From Diphasiastrum complanatum (taxonomy: Eukaryota; Streptophyta; Lycopodiopsida; Lycopodiales; Lycopodiaceae): DNA of 60,000 nt. Under the pieces are notes generated by a model. That model searched no databases, was not told the origin of the DNA, and was given only the letters and a program-made list of their open reading frames with translations. Below are positions 23,611 to 34,928 of the stretch, piece by piece. A program made the position numbers and the translations under genes. Within the stretch, counting starts at the first letter, position 1. The number at the start of each line of letters is the position of its first letter. The DNA lies in assembly GCA_029204225.1 (NCBI GenBank), contig CM055108.1, forward strand, positions 18,325,779 through 18,385,778. Direction: 5' to 3'.

Positions 23611-24920
23611 GCCCTCGGCCTTAATCTGAATCCTTAAATGCCTTGACCTTAAAACTTAGTTTTGCACAGAACTTTCTATGTGTATCCAAGCTTAATGCTT
23701 TGGTAAAAATATCTCCTGTCATATCTTGAATTCGTCAGTACTGCAATCTAACCTCTTTGTCGAGAACTTTGCTTCTGACATAGTGATACTTGAGTTCAAT
23801 GTGCTTACTCCTAGAATGAAACCTAGGGTTGGCTGACAAGGCAATGGTACTTTGATTATCACAAAATAGTAATGTCGGAGCATATTGATTTAGACTGATA
23901 TCTGAAAGTAAGTTCCTCAATTAAATTGCGTCCTTTGTAGCTTGTGAGCCTACAATGTACTTTGATTCTGTAGAAGATAGAGCTATCGAAGATTGCTTGC
24001 GATTGTTCCAAGAAATTGGATCATTGTTGAGGAAGAATGTAAACCCAGAAGTGGATTTACGAGTGTCTACGTCTCTTGCCCAACTTGCATATGTGTAACC
24101 ACTTAGTAAATTGAGTTTGTCGTTGTCGACTATTCCATAACAAATGCAAAAGTCCATAGTAGTTCGAAGATATCTCATGACTCTGATAGGAGCCTTCCAA
24201 TGTGTTACCAGGATTAGTCATAAACTGACTTAGGGAGCTGACTGCTAAAGTTATGTCTGGCCTGGTATAGATCATTACGTACATAAGAGATTCTATTATA
24301 GAATGATAAGGATACTCACGCATCTGCTCCTTCTCTTTGATTGTTCAAGGACATTGGTCCTTTAACAACTTGAGACCTGGTTCCATTGGTGAGAGAGCTA
24401 ATTTGCAATTAACCAGATTATATCTGACTAACATATTGTAGATGTACCTCTATAAAAATGTGATTCAACTTTTGATTTCTGTCTTTGTGGATTTGAATAC
24501 CAGGGCAGAAATGAGCTTCGCCTAGGCGTCCACATATAAAGTGATAATAATAAAAGACTGCTGCACTATCTTGAAGTAGACATTCAAATCTGAAGAGCTT
24601 GGTGTATAACCGTGATCAATAAGAAAAGTATTGATCCTTTGAAACCATGCTCGAGCAAATTGCTTCAAGCCCTAAAGTGCCTTATGGAGTTTACACACAT
24701 GATTGTGTTTACCTTCGATAATATAATCTTTGGGTTGCACCATGTAAATGTCTTCTTCGATAACTCCATTAAGATATGCTGTCTGTACATCCATTTGATG
24801 TATTTCCAAATATGCTGCAACAACAAACAATAATAAAAGTCGAATAGAAGAATGCTTGACTATTGGATTGAAGGTCTCAGTGTAATCGACGTTGTATACT
24901 TGAGAAAATCCTTTGGCTAT
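23611..24920 (-). pseudogene. Ty1/copia RT and RNase H fragment
   Basis: Minus strand from 24920 downward: VDYTETFNPIVKHSSIR, EIHQMDVQTAYLNG and KGLKQFARAWFQRI (RT), then an eroded catalytic region (IIITLYVDA, one acidic residue short of YVDD), GSLMYVMIYTRPDITLAV-like sequence, then RNase H (YASWARDVDTRKSTSGFTFFLNN, SIALSSTESKYI, LLFCDNQSTIALSANPRFHSRSKHIELKYHYVR) and DIFTKAL. It is cut at 24920 by the LTR at 24921, so the N-terminal part of pol is lost. Stops and frameshifts are frequent. Confidence 0.88.
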
Positions 24921-25336
24921 TGTGAAAGCGAAACTGTTTCTCTTTCATTTTCGTTTTCATCTTCATATTCGTGAACTATTTTGTGTTTTTGAATTTTCTT
25001 TTGCGCGGGAGCTTTTACGGGATCCTAGACACTCGACTACACATCACAAAACACATTTTATTCTAGCAATCAAGACAGACAACACAAGACAGGGAAATGC
25101 ATGAAAATAGAACGACTGTATTATCAGTTTAATTTTTAGAGCAAGATCGTCAGTGTTTCATTTTTGCGTCCCTTTGCGGTTTGCATTCCTGGAGGTGTGT
25201 TTACGATTCACGAATGAATCGTGAATTGTTCGTGCTTTGAGTCAAGGACACGTTGACTGTTGCGAATTGTTCTCATTCGACCTTCATTTCTCGTTCGTGT
25301 TGCGACAAAGTTGCAGGAGTTCACCATTTCTGACAC
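24921..25336 (-). repeat. Copia 3' LTR (short form, 416 bp)
   Basis: On the minus strand it starts TGTCAG at 25336 after the purine tract gaagagggag-like sequence, and ends TTTCACA at 24921. It is the same family as 28042-28797 and 29188-29516 but lacks about 430 bp found in the middle of the 28042 copy. Confidence 0.85.
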
Positions 25337-28041
25337 TCCCTCTTGAACCTTGCAACTTTATATGTTTAATCCAATTGTCTTTCTTTGCTTCACAAAGGTG
25401 GCTTGTTGAGTGGTTTTGTGAGCAGATCTACAATCATATTTTCTGATTTTATGTACTGGACCTGGAGCTCTCCCTTCGAGATCAAATCTCAAATGTATGC
25501 TTGTCATCTTCACCATGGGCGAATATGTGTCAAAATAGTCAACACTATATCTCTGCGTGTAGCCCTTCGCGACAAGCCTTGCCTTGTAGAGGCCAATAGT
25601 GCCATCTGAATTCATCTTTTTGTTGTATACCCACTTGTAGTTGACTATTTTTCTATTTTCAGGCAGTGGCTCTAATGTCCATGCCTCATTTCGCCTCATC
25701 GACTCGATCTCCTCTGACATTGCCTGCTTCCAGAATTCTCCCTTTGGACTCTGGATAGCTTCTTGGTATGTTGCTAGCTCTTCAGTGAAGCTGCAGTACT
25801 CGTACTACGTGTCTTCGCTCCATTGAAGATTGTCAGAGTAGCGGTCTGGAGGTCTTCTTTGTCTCGTTGACCTTCGAGGTTCGTTTCCTCGCTGTTCGAA
25901 TATTTCTTGTTCGTGGGGATGATCCTCTGCTTCCTGCTGCTCTGGAGTCTGGGGCTCTGCATTCTAATTTGATGTCTGTCCTTGATTTCCCTCTTGAATG
26001 GGTAGTAGTCTGAAGATCTCATGGCCTCTTTCGTCTTTTAGTCCAGGGAATGTGGACTCATTGAACTTCACATCTCTGCTCGAAACAACCTTCTTCGTGG
26101 TTGGATCGTAGAGCCTGTACACATGTGTTCTGTTCAAGTAGCTGACCATGATTGTTTGCTCAGATTTGTCATTGAGCTTGTTTCTTTTTTCTTTAGAAAT
26201 GTGCTTGTATGCTGCACATCCAAACACTCGTACATATGACAGATCAAGCTTTCTGCCTATCCACATTTCGTATGGTGTCTTGTTATCCAGTGTTGTCATA
26301 GTAGATCTGTTCTGCAGGTGTATTGCTGTAGCTATTGTCTCAGCCGAGAATTGACTTGGCAATTGAGCCTGTGATGCATCTGGCTCCTTCGACTAGCATT
26401 CTGTTTCTTCTTTCTACCACACCGTTGTATTCTAGTGTGTATGTAGGAGTGAACTGGTGTTCTATCCCCTGTTTTTTGTAGAATCTTGAGAATTCTGTGC
26501 TTTTGTATCACCTCCGTTGTCAAATCTAAAGATATGTATCTTTTTCAAGGTGTGTCGCTCTGCAAATGCCACGAACTTCTTGAAAGAATCAAACACTTTG
26601 GATTTCTGCTCATGTCATACAGACTCCGCATGTTCAGATGATACATTCTCCTATGCCAGAGCTGATCTTCATTTTCTGATGCATTTAATATGCTATTAGA
26701 GTTGCTGATTATTTTGGCCTGGTAGAGGTTTCCTTCTCTGCATCCGACCATCAAAAACTTGTTTGTCATCTTCTCGATCATGCGACAAGTGTTGTCGTCG
26801 AACAAAACGCGAATGCCAAGATCTGTCGTCTTTGAGACAGACAATAGATCTTTTCTGAGTGAGGCACAGAGAATGCTCCTGGCAGCTCTGTTTGACCTGA
26901 TAGTGTTCGCAGTTGTAGAGTGTCGATGCCTTTGACATTGTGTTTGCTTCCATCGCCTACAATCATTGCTCTGTCGTTTTCGAGTTCGCAAAAGTTGATC
27001 AAGATTTTCTTGTTGCAGGTTATGTGTGATGTTGCTCTTGAATTGATAACTACATCGTAGTCGTGTTCAAAGTAGCTGGTTGAAGCTTCATCGAGTATCG
27101 TGAAAGCTTCGTCACCTCTTTCTACATCCTTAGATGACTCTACAACGTTTGCCTTTTCAACTTTGTTTTTTCTTTTTGGATTAAATCTACAATTGTATGC
27201 AGAATGTCCTTTCTTCTTGTAGTGCATGCAAGGTATTGTTGGATTGAACCAGTATTTGTTGGCCGTATGGCCTGGTTTGTGGAAGTGATCATAGGAAGAA
27301 GATTGCTGATTCGAGGACTTTGTCTTCTTGAATCTTGGCTTGTTCTTGTTCTTCTTCTTTCCTTTCGTGAAGAGAGCCTTCTCTTAATAACTGCTTCTCT
27401 CTCCTTCGTCTCTCATCAGCCTCTCATCAACGACAAGATTGACTGCTTTGTTGAATGTCATATCTAGTAGACTCAGTATGAGCATACTCAATGGCTGATA
27501 AGACGTCGGTAGAGATTTCATGAAGTACATCACTGGTGTGGTGCTGGGACCTGGTGCTCCTATCCTGATGCAGCGAGCTAAGCGAAGATCGTTCTGATCT
27601 TCTCAACGTGCTGATCCAACTGGTTGCCATCCCATCGTATGGATTGCAGCTGATTGTGAAGGTGCATGACTGAAGCTACAGTCTTCACTTCATACTTCTG
27701 CTTTAATCTTTCCCACGCTGCATGGCTGCTTCCGCAGTCTTTAATCTGCATGAGTAGATCTTCATTTATGGATGAAACGATGATCGCCATTTTGCGCTTA
27801 TCTTTTCTGATCCATTCAGCTCTCCTCGGGTCTCCCTCTGGAGGCTGCACCTCTGAGAGCTCGGTCACCGACCAGATGCCTTCGCCCTTCAGAAGTGTTT
27901 TGATTTTGAATTTCCAGATTTTGTAATTTGCACCATCAAGACTGATTGCTACTCTTGTCTGGATTGTTGTAGTCATATTGTGTTGTCTAGAAGAATCACT
28001 ACTGGTATATCAGTAGCGATAACCGGTTGGCACTGATACCA
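25337..28041 (-). pseudogene. Copia internal region: gag, protease, integrase, partial RT
   Basis: Gag starts at 27976 (MTTTIQTRVAISLDGANYKIWKFK) and shows a UBN2-like region with WERLKQKYEV. The zinc knuckle near 27225-27180 has its second cysteine changed to tyrosine (CMHYKKKGHSAYNC). The protease active site DSG is changed to NSR (VVINSRATSHIT near 27050). Pre-integrase (LWHRRMYHLNMRSL, 26660) and integrase C-terminal (NKTPYEMWIGRK, VFGCAAYKHI, 26300-26200) follow, then RT start (NYKWVYNKKMNSDGTI, VAKGYTQRYSVDYFDTYSP, 25640-25530). At about 25480 RT passes straight into the last codons of pol (MIVDLLTKPL in another frame), deleting the RT catalytic centre and RNase H. A primer site, cactgatacca on the plus strand, lies at 28031-28041. 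Confidence 0.9.
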
Positions 28042-28797
28042 TGTCATGAAAGCAAAACTGTTTCTCTTTCGTTTTCGTTTTTGTCTTCGTATTCGCGAAC
28101 TATTTTGTGTCTTTGAATTTTCTTTTACGTGGAAACCTTTACGGGATCCTAGACACTCGACTACACATCACAAAATACATTTTATTCTAGCAATCAAGAC
28201 AGACAGCACAAGACAGGGAGATGCACAAAAATAGAACGACTGTATTATTAGTTTAATTTTTAGAGCGAGATTGTCAGTGTCTCGCTCATTGCCAGAATGA
28301 CACTCTACTCTTTCGCTGTGTTTAGCTCGTTGGCAGACTTTCATGCACAGCTCTATTGTTTCTAGTATTTTTCTTCCTGCTCTACTCGCTACGTCTCTCT
28401 CTGTCTCTTACAGATCTCTCTATTCAGATTTCTTCTTCACGTTAGTTTATGATCCAGAGATAATCGTTTATACCTCCACAATGTGGAGTTTACAAGATAG
28501 CTAAACGTACAAGACGAGTTAACGCTAATCAACTAGTTAGTTAGTCTCTGTCATTGCCACTCGTTTCAGCTGGGCGTGAAGTCTACGACTCCAAGCCCGT
28601 TGAGCTACCAAATGGCAGCACGAAAGATTCCTCTTCGTTTGTTTCGTAATCTCTCGTTTGCTTTTATTGTTTTCGATTCTTTCGTTAGTTTTTCGTTTTT
28701 GCGTCCCTTTGTGGTTTGCGGTCCTGGAGGTGTGTTTATGACTCACAAATGATTCACAAATCTTTCGTGCTTCGAGTCAAGGACACGTTCACTGTCA
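28042..28797 (-). repeat. Copia LTR (long form, ~756 bp)
   Basis: Starts tgtcatgaaagcaaaac on the plus strand beside the primer site at 28031-28041. It shares both ends with the 24921 LTR but holds an extra ~430-bp middle part (about 28290-28700). It joins gag-like sequence at about 28798 rather than finishing with the expected terminus, so its outer ~60 bp are missing. Confidence 0.82.
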
Positions 28798-29187
28798 CGC
28801 AATCGAATGTCCTTTCTTCTTGCAGAGTAGGAAGAAGATTGCTGATTCGAGGACTTCGTCTTCTCGAATCTTGTTTTTGTTCTTCTTCTTTGCTTTCGTG
28901 AAGAGAGCCTCCTCTTGATCACTGCTTCCCTCTCCTTCGTCTCTCATCAGTCTCTCATTAGCGACAAGACTGATTTTCTGATCCATTCAGCTCTCCTCGG
29001 CTAGAGGCTGCACCTCTGAGAGCTCGCTCGTCCTTCAAAAGTGTTTTGATTTTGAGTTTTCAGATTCTGTAATTTGCGCCATCAAGACTGATTGCTACTC
29101 TTGTCTAGATTGTTATAGCCATATTGTGTTGTCTAGAAGAATCATTGCTAGGATATCAGTAGTGATAACCTGTTGGCTCTGATACCA
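28798..29187 (-). pseudogene. Deleted copia internal region with primer site
   Basis: A reduced copy of the gag region at 27180-28000: zinc-knuckle-proximal sequence (atgtcctttcttcttg) is joined to the gag start region (ctctcctcgg..ctgcacctctgagagctcg, then gccatattgtgttgtctag). The plus-strand sequence ggctctgatacca at 29175-29187 is a better primer site than the one at 28031. No open Gag remains. Confidence 0.78.
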
Positions 29188-29516
29188 TGTCGCAAAAGCG
29201 AAACTGTTTCTCTTTCGTTTTCATTTTCGTCTTCGTATTCGCAAACTATTTTGTGTCTTTGAATTTTCTTTTGCACGGAAGCTTTTATGGGATCCTAGAC
29301 ACTCGACTACACATCACAAAACACATTTTATTCTAGCAATCAAGAAAGACAGCACAAGATAGGGAGATGCATGAAAATAGAGCGATTCTATTATCAGTTT
29401 AATTTTTAGAGCGAGATCATCAGTGTCTCGCTCGTTGGCGGAATGACACTCTGCTCTTTCGTTGTGTTCTACTCGTTGGCAGACTTTCATGCAGAACTCT
29501 ATTGTTTCTTTTCATG
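29188..29516 (-). repeat. Truncated copia LTR
   Basis: Begins tgtcgcaaaagcgaaac and matches the first ~330 bp of the LTR at 28042, ending at ctctattgtttc. Here sequence changes to an unrelated element, so the right end is lost. Confidence 0.82.
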
Positions 29517-29552
29517 ACCTTTTTAAATGTAATATGCATATGATTTTAGAGG

Positions 29553-29861
29553 CCAATATGTTGTTGGTGCCCACAATGTCTTTGGGACACCATGAATAAT
29601 GTTTATCACATATGTAAATTTTAAAAACTAACTAAAAATGGATACTATGTCGATACCATGTTAAATTCAAATTTTTGCCCCTAATTTGGGTATCGATATG
29701 TGCATTGACTGGCGTAGTATCACAATATATCGGGCGGGTATGAGTCTGTGATACCATTGTTGATACCAGTCGGGCACCTATATACCCGCCCAACACTGGT
29801 GCATACCACTTGCTCCAACCCAAAGGAGCATCCCATCCACACTCCAATGCAGAGGAGTATC
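29553..29861. repeat. 309-bp direct repeat, copy 1
   Basis: Same orientation and about 94-95% identical by eye to 31583-31891. It begins gccaatatgttgttggtg and ends atgcagaggagtatc. It contains a GATACC-rich segment (gtcgataccatg, gataccattgttgatacc). No coding sequence recognised. Confidence 0.85.
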
Positions 29862-30692
29862 TGTTGTGTCGGCGCCTCAAAGGGCGCTGGGACTTGGGTG
29901 GTTTCCCCAACACGCGCTTAAGTCTAACATTCATCCATCATGCACTTACGTAAAAGCCAACTCAGAAACGTAACAAGCTTAACCATTCAGACTTAAGAAA
30001 ACTGGAATCCCTACCAACTCGAAAGTCAACTCAGAATCCGTCCCCAAAAGGTAACCAAAGGCAAAGACAAGCCACACATGAAACCCAAGGCATAGTGGCC
30101 GCCAAACTGACCAATTGGCATAGCGGCAAGCCCCACGTCGATGACGAGGACCCTTAGGCGCCGACGACGCAAAAAGGTTGTAGTAAGGGTCCTTCCACTT
30201 GGACCAGTCCCGGAGGCGAAACCAAAATGGTAATCATCTCCAAGGATCAACTTTATTAGATTTGGAAGAGATTACATTCATACATAAACTGACCAGTCTC
30301 GGGGCCACCAACACGTGCTGGGCATTGTGCCTGGCTCGTGCTGGTAGAGGGAGCTGAGACCTGGCGACTGGATTCCTGGCGCTGGTTGAGCTGCCCAAGT
30401 TTCTGTCTGTCGGACTCCCCCTATAGTTCTACTGTGATTCGGCGCACCCCCTCTGGTTTGAAACATAGTGCTTTCTGGTAAAGCACGCTTTTTAGGACTT
30501 AGTTTTTATTTTGCCGGGCAATGGCGGCCGATCTAGTGACGGCCGATGATTTGAAAATTCAGTTTCTCGTTGATGGGTGAGCAGCGATGATTTAGGAGGA
30601 AAGTCGATGGCCGATATATGTGTGTGTATGTACGTGGTCGTCCATTCAAGTCTAGGAAAAATTCAAGTCCATTCGAGTCTATTCGCTCTACT
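29862..30692. other. GC-richer block of unknown origin
   Basis: About 800 bp with higher GC than its surroundings and frequent ggcgccgacgacg-type sequence. I recognise no protein, LTR end or RNA. The sharp change in composition and its place between direct repeats suggest transposon cargo. Confidence 0.4.
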
Positions 30693-31486
30693 CTATGAAC
30701 AACCATACACTATGTGAAGTCGAATATCCTTTGTGAAGTTTTCTCGCATGATTCGAGCAACATTCTTAAGACGTTGCGCAAATGGATTCACATCCATCAT
30801 CATGCTTTGCAAAAGGGAGAGAACATCACGCCTAAGATCGGGATTCAGAGATAATCTCTGATCTAATTGCAAATCATCACCATCCATGATGTAGATCTGC
30901 GAAAATGAAGGTCTTTCTAAAGTCAAGAAACCACCAATATGTTGATACAACCGGCCAGACACTCTAAATGTATACGTGCCGCCTACGGAGTTGGCAGTGG
31001 TTCCATCTAGATTCACCCCAAGAGATGCAAAGGCCAAGGAGTTATTATAACTTTGAACGTGTTTTCTAAAATGAGCTCCCACATCATCAAAAGATCAAAC
31101 AACTACTCAATTAGTTAGCTACAATAGGTTTGCCAGGTTCTAACGAAGATGCATGTGCAACCGAAAGAGCTATTTCTTTCTGCTTTCCATCTTAGGGCCG
31201 AACAATGACCGCACACAAACTCCATCTCTCCAAGATCATGGCATGTTGGTGTTTGAAGCGATCTAGCTACTTCAAAATGACCCCGTCTAGAGTGTGAGAC
31301 TTCTTTGATTACGGGGTTTTGCGAAGACAAAAGCAAAGTCCGACGTCTTCGCTTACCTTGGTACCTGCGATTCAACCTTTTACTCCTAGTAGATCTGGAT
31401 TCTACTTCTGGAGTCCTATATGATGGGTGATTACGCACATGCTCGGGTGTAACAAACATTGTTGTCGTAGAGTCTACCCCCTCCAT
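30693..31486 (-). pseudogene. Helitron N-terminal (Rep-associated) domain fragment
   Basis: The minus strand encodes landmarks of plant Helitron RepHel proteins: DLGEMEFVCGHCSALRWKAER (31220-31150), then FRKHVQSYNNSLAFASLGVNLD, GGTYTFRVSGRLYQHIGGF and QIYIMD (31070-30880), the Helitron_like_N region. There is a frameshift or stop between the two blocks near 31100. No Rep HUH motif and no helicase are present: the fragment stops near 30693. Upstream of it, at 31530-31582, a short unit tattagtctctctt is repeated twice. Confidence 0.85.
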
Positions 31487-31582
31487 AACATTAACATTGG
31501 AACATGCGTAATCGATCCTACACCCAATATATTAGTCTCTCTTCTCATATCGTCATGGGATATTAGTCTCTCTTTTGATATC

Positions 31583-31891
31583 GCCAATATGTTGTTGGTG
31601 CCCACCAATGTCTTTGGGACACCATGAATGTTTATCACATACGTAAATTTGGAAACTAACTAAAAATGGATACTATGTCGATACCATGTTAAATTCAAAT
31701 TTTTTGCCCCTAATCTAGTTATCGATATGTGCATTGACTGGTGTAGTATCACAATATATCGGGTGAGTATGAGTCTACGATACCATTGTTGATACCAATC
31801 GGGCACCTATATACCCGCCCAACACTGGTGCATACCACTTGCTCCAACCCAAAGGAGCATCCTATCCACACTCCAATGCAGAGGAGTATCC
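31583..31891. repeat. 309-bp direct repeat, copy 2
   Basis: Second copy of 29553-29861. It is followed directly by a short local duplication of its own 3' end (actccaatgc..aggagtatc at 31871-31890 and 31908-31929). It ends about 160 bp upstream of the TA/GA leader of the YIP1-like gene. Confidence 0.85.
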
Positions 31892-32050
31892 CATTCACAG
31901 TGTTCACACTCCAATGCACAGGAGTATCCAATTTCAAAAGTTGCACTAAATGCTTTTTTGTAATGGCTTCATCTACAACACATTTGACCTCCTTTAAAGT
32001 GGGGGCAAAAAGAGCACGATAGGCCACGTACCCTTAAAATAATATATATC

Positions 32051-32119
<69 letters not shown>

Positions 32120-32141
32120 CGAGGAATAGGAAGAGCAAATA

Positions 32142-32177
<36 letters not shown>

Positions 32178-32212
32178 CGCGAGAGCGCGAGAGCGAGGAA
32201 GAGGAAGAGCAA
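32051..32212 (+). promoter_or_regulatory. Duplicated TA-GA tract in the leader of the YIP1-like gene
   Basis: A (TA)n-(GA)n block followed by gcgagagcgaggaataggaa is repeated: unit 1 at about 32051-32139 and unit 2 at about 32140-32212 (taatatatatatagaga..gcgaggaagaggaagagcaaa). It lies 30-190 bp before the ATG at 32241, so it is probably core promoter and 5' leader. The TA run could supply the TATA function. Confidence 0.6.
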
Positions 32213-32240
32213 AGTGTCATAATTTGATCTTTCGAGAGGA

Positions 32241-34870
32241 ATGTCAGGAGCGTATGCCAGCCTTGGAGACGTCGATGTCTCCGGTTCTGTGCCGGTTCGA
32301 TCCATCCCCAATTTGCTCGTCTTCAGTACCAATTTGGCTAGATTCTATGGTTTTTTTTTGCATCGGCAGCCTATTTCTTGTCTGCAGTTTGATCTTTTCT
32401 ATTCTTATATCGGCATTGCCTAATTCTTAGTCCATGAGCGTTTGCTTTTATGGATGTTTTTAAATTTTCAAAAAGAACGTCCTGGCTTTTCGAGCCCCTT
32501 TCTATCTATCGTCTCTATTGCTTAGCAAAAATGGCTTACATATCCAGGGTATACTTGCAATCGTTGCTTGGTGTATGTTCGGTTCTTTGATCTGAGTGTG
32601 ATCTTCTTGCATAGATTTCCTTTAATGAAAATTGCCCTTTAAAGAACCTCATTCACGAACGTTTAGGTCTATTTGCCGCGATAGACCGTGTATTTATTAA
32701 ATACACCATTTCAGCATTTTGATAAGTGAATTTGATGGATAGTTTCTCAATAGTTTGGCTTCGCAATAGTTAAGTTTGGTTTATCCTGATCTTGCCTTGT
32801 CTCGTTCATGAGAATTGATCGTATGTCATGAATCTAGGACTCAGATTGTTTATCGGTTTTAATCAGCTCACAGTACTTAACATCAAGTTCCTCTGTCAGG
32901 TTGCAGCTAGCTCAGACCGCGTGGCACTTAAATTTCAAGGTACTCTCTCTCTCTCTCTCTACAGCAGATTTTTTTCACGATTCATTTTTCGTGATATTGT
33001 TAGTTCTTTCCGTTCAGTCTGGCATAGATTTGCAAACCTGTGTCTGTTACATATTTCTGATCAGCATGATCATGCGACCCTGTCAGCTGCACTTCAAATC
33101 TAGTTGAGGTTTAGGCCCAATTATTAAAAAATTGAAAGCTTGGTACTTTTGTATGATCAGAGTGAACAATAGAGTTTAATTAGAGTATTGTTCTGCTGTT
33201 GCATGCTTGGAGAGATTTAAAGCTCATCTTGGATTTTTGTCCATGTTACCGAAATCGTTACGAATTACGCTGAAATGTATCAAAGCTTGTCACAGACCTT
33301 TTGCACTCATTGGAAAATTTTCTAACTTGAGGCTTTAACCTGCATGATAATGGCCTCAATTTTTGTTTGCTAACTTTTTTTGTTGGACATCCGACAAAGT
33401 ACTCTCAAGAGTTCAATATAGATAATGGATATCTATGATAGATACATATTTCTCTATGTGTTTGATTCGATGAGCTTTTTGTTGAATGCAAAAAGTGGAA
33501 CTATTATTGGGATATAGAGCTTTGTCAAACCGGACTAGAGAAAGAGGAGAAGGTTTTGTGCTTCTATTCATCTCTCAATACATTGACACATATCATGCTC
33601 ATTATAACAAACTGAACAACACATTGATTAGAAATCTGGACATCAGTAGATGGTTTAAGAAAACTGGCTGCATTTTCATATGGTTTCAGAAATTTGGACT
33701 GTGTAGTTTGCCGACTGTTTCGGGTGCGAAACACCAAAAAGTGTGTTTTCACTCAGGGAGTTGGAAGGCCAAACCATGAAGAGGCCTTACCGTCGGGGCC
33801 GTTGAGGGGCGTTGCCCCCCAAACCCCCCACCGGGGGCCCCCCCGGACCCCCTGTTTCAGCTATTCCAAAAGAAGTATACAATTCCTGCCAATCTAAGGA
33901 AGGCTCCTTCTAACTCTTTCTATCATTTTCTAACAGAAAATGGAATCAGTAGATCTGCAAACCATTGGCATCAGAACACCATTCAAAACTGATTTAGTTA
34001 GTATTAAACTCAAAAAAAAAAAAATTTGGCCACTACTACTTTTTCCACACAAAAAAAAAAAAAAAAATTGCGATCCGGGTCGCGGATCGCTGACGTTCCG
34101 GATCGCACGATCCGGAACGTTTTTGCAGCGGATCGTGATCCGCTGCAACACAGGTACTATGCTCTTGGATAAGGCTTTTATGTTGAACATCGGCCATGCA
34201 AAGCTTTTCTTTAGAATTTTTTTAGAAAGATTCCATATTCTAACAATACACATTTTTATTTTTAATGCAAACCAAAATTTGAGTGCTAGATAAAAACATA
34301 TGTTGCTCATCTTTAGAACTCACATCAAATCCAAGTTTTCCAACTGTGATAGGAATCATGTTTGATTAAGCTATGTAGTTGATTAGTTAACTTCAAATAT
34401 CCTAGAAGTTATCCTTTCTTTTATAGCTAAAAAGGTATCAAACATGAAATCAGTTTTCTCGGTTTTACGATGCTCCATAGCACAATAACTTCGGACAATC
34501 GAGGTTATGCATAGTGGATTTGGTGCTGACAATAGAGTGAAGCTGATTCCGCTGTTGCTTTTTGTTTGCACCCAAAGTAGTTATCAATCAATGTGACTTG
34601 TTCTTGGATGCTTTGTTCTTCTTATAAAGATCTATCTGCTATTTTGCATTGAATCACTATTTGCAGAGTCAAATCTTCAGGCGTTTCCTCCAACGGATGC
34701 CAGAGGAAAGCTCACAGGGTCATACCAACCTCCTCGTGATGCAGATGGTACTGCTCATGTATGCTTGTTTCAGACTTGTGCATTATCTCTGTGTGTGGCG
34801 TGATGCAGATGGTACTGCTCATGTATGCTTGTTTCAGACTTGTGCATTATCTCTGTGTGTGGTGTGTGTG

Positions 34871-34928
<58 letters not shown>

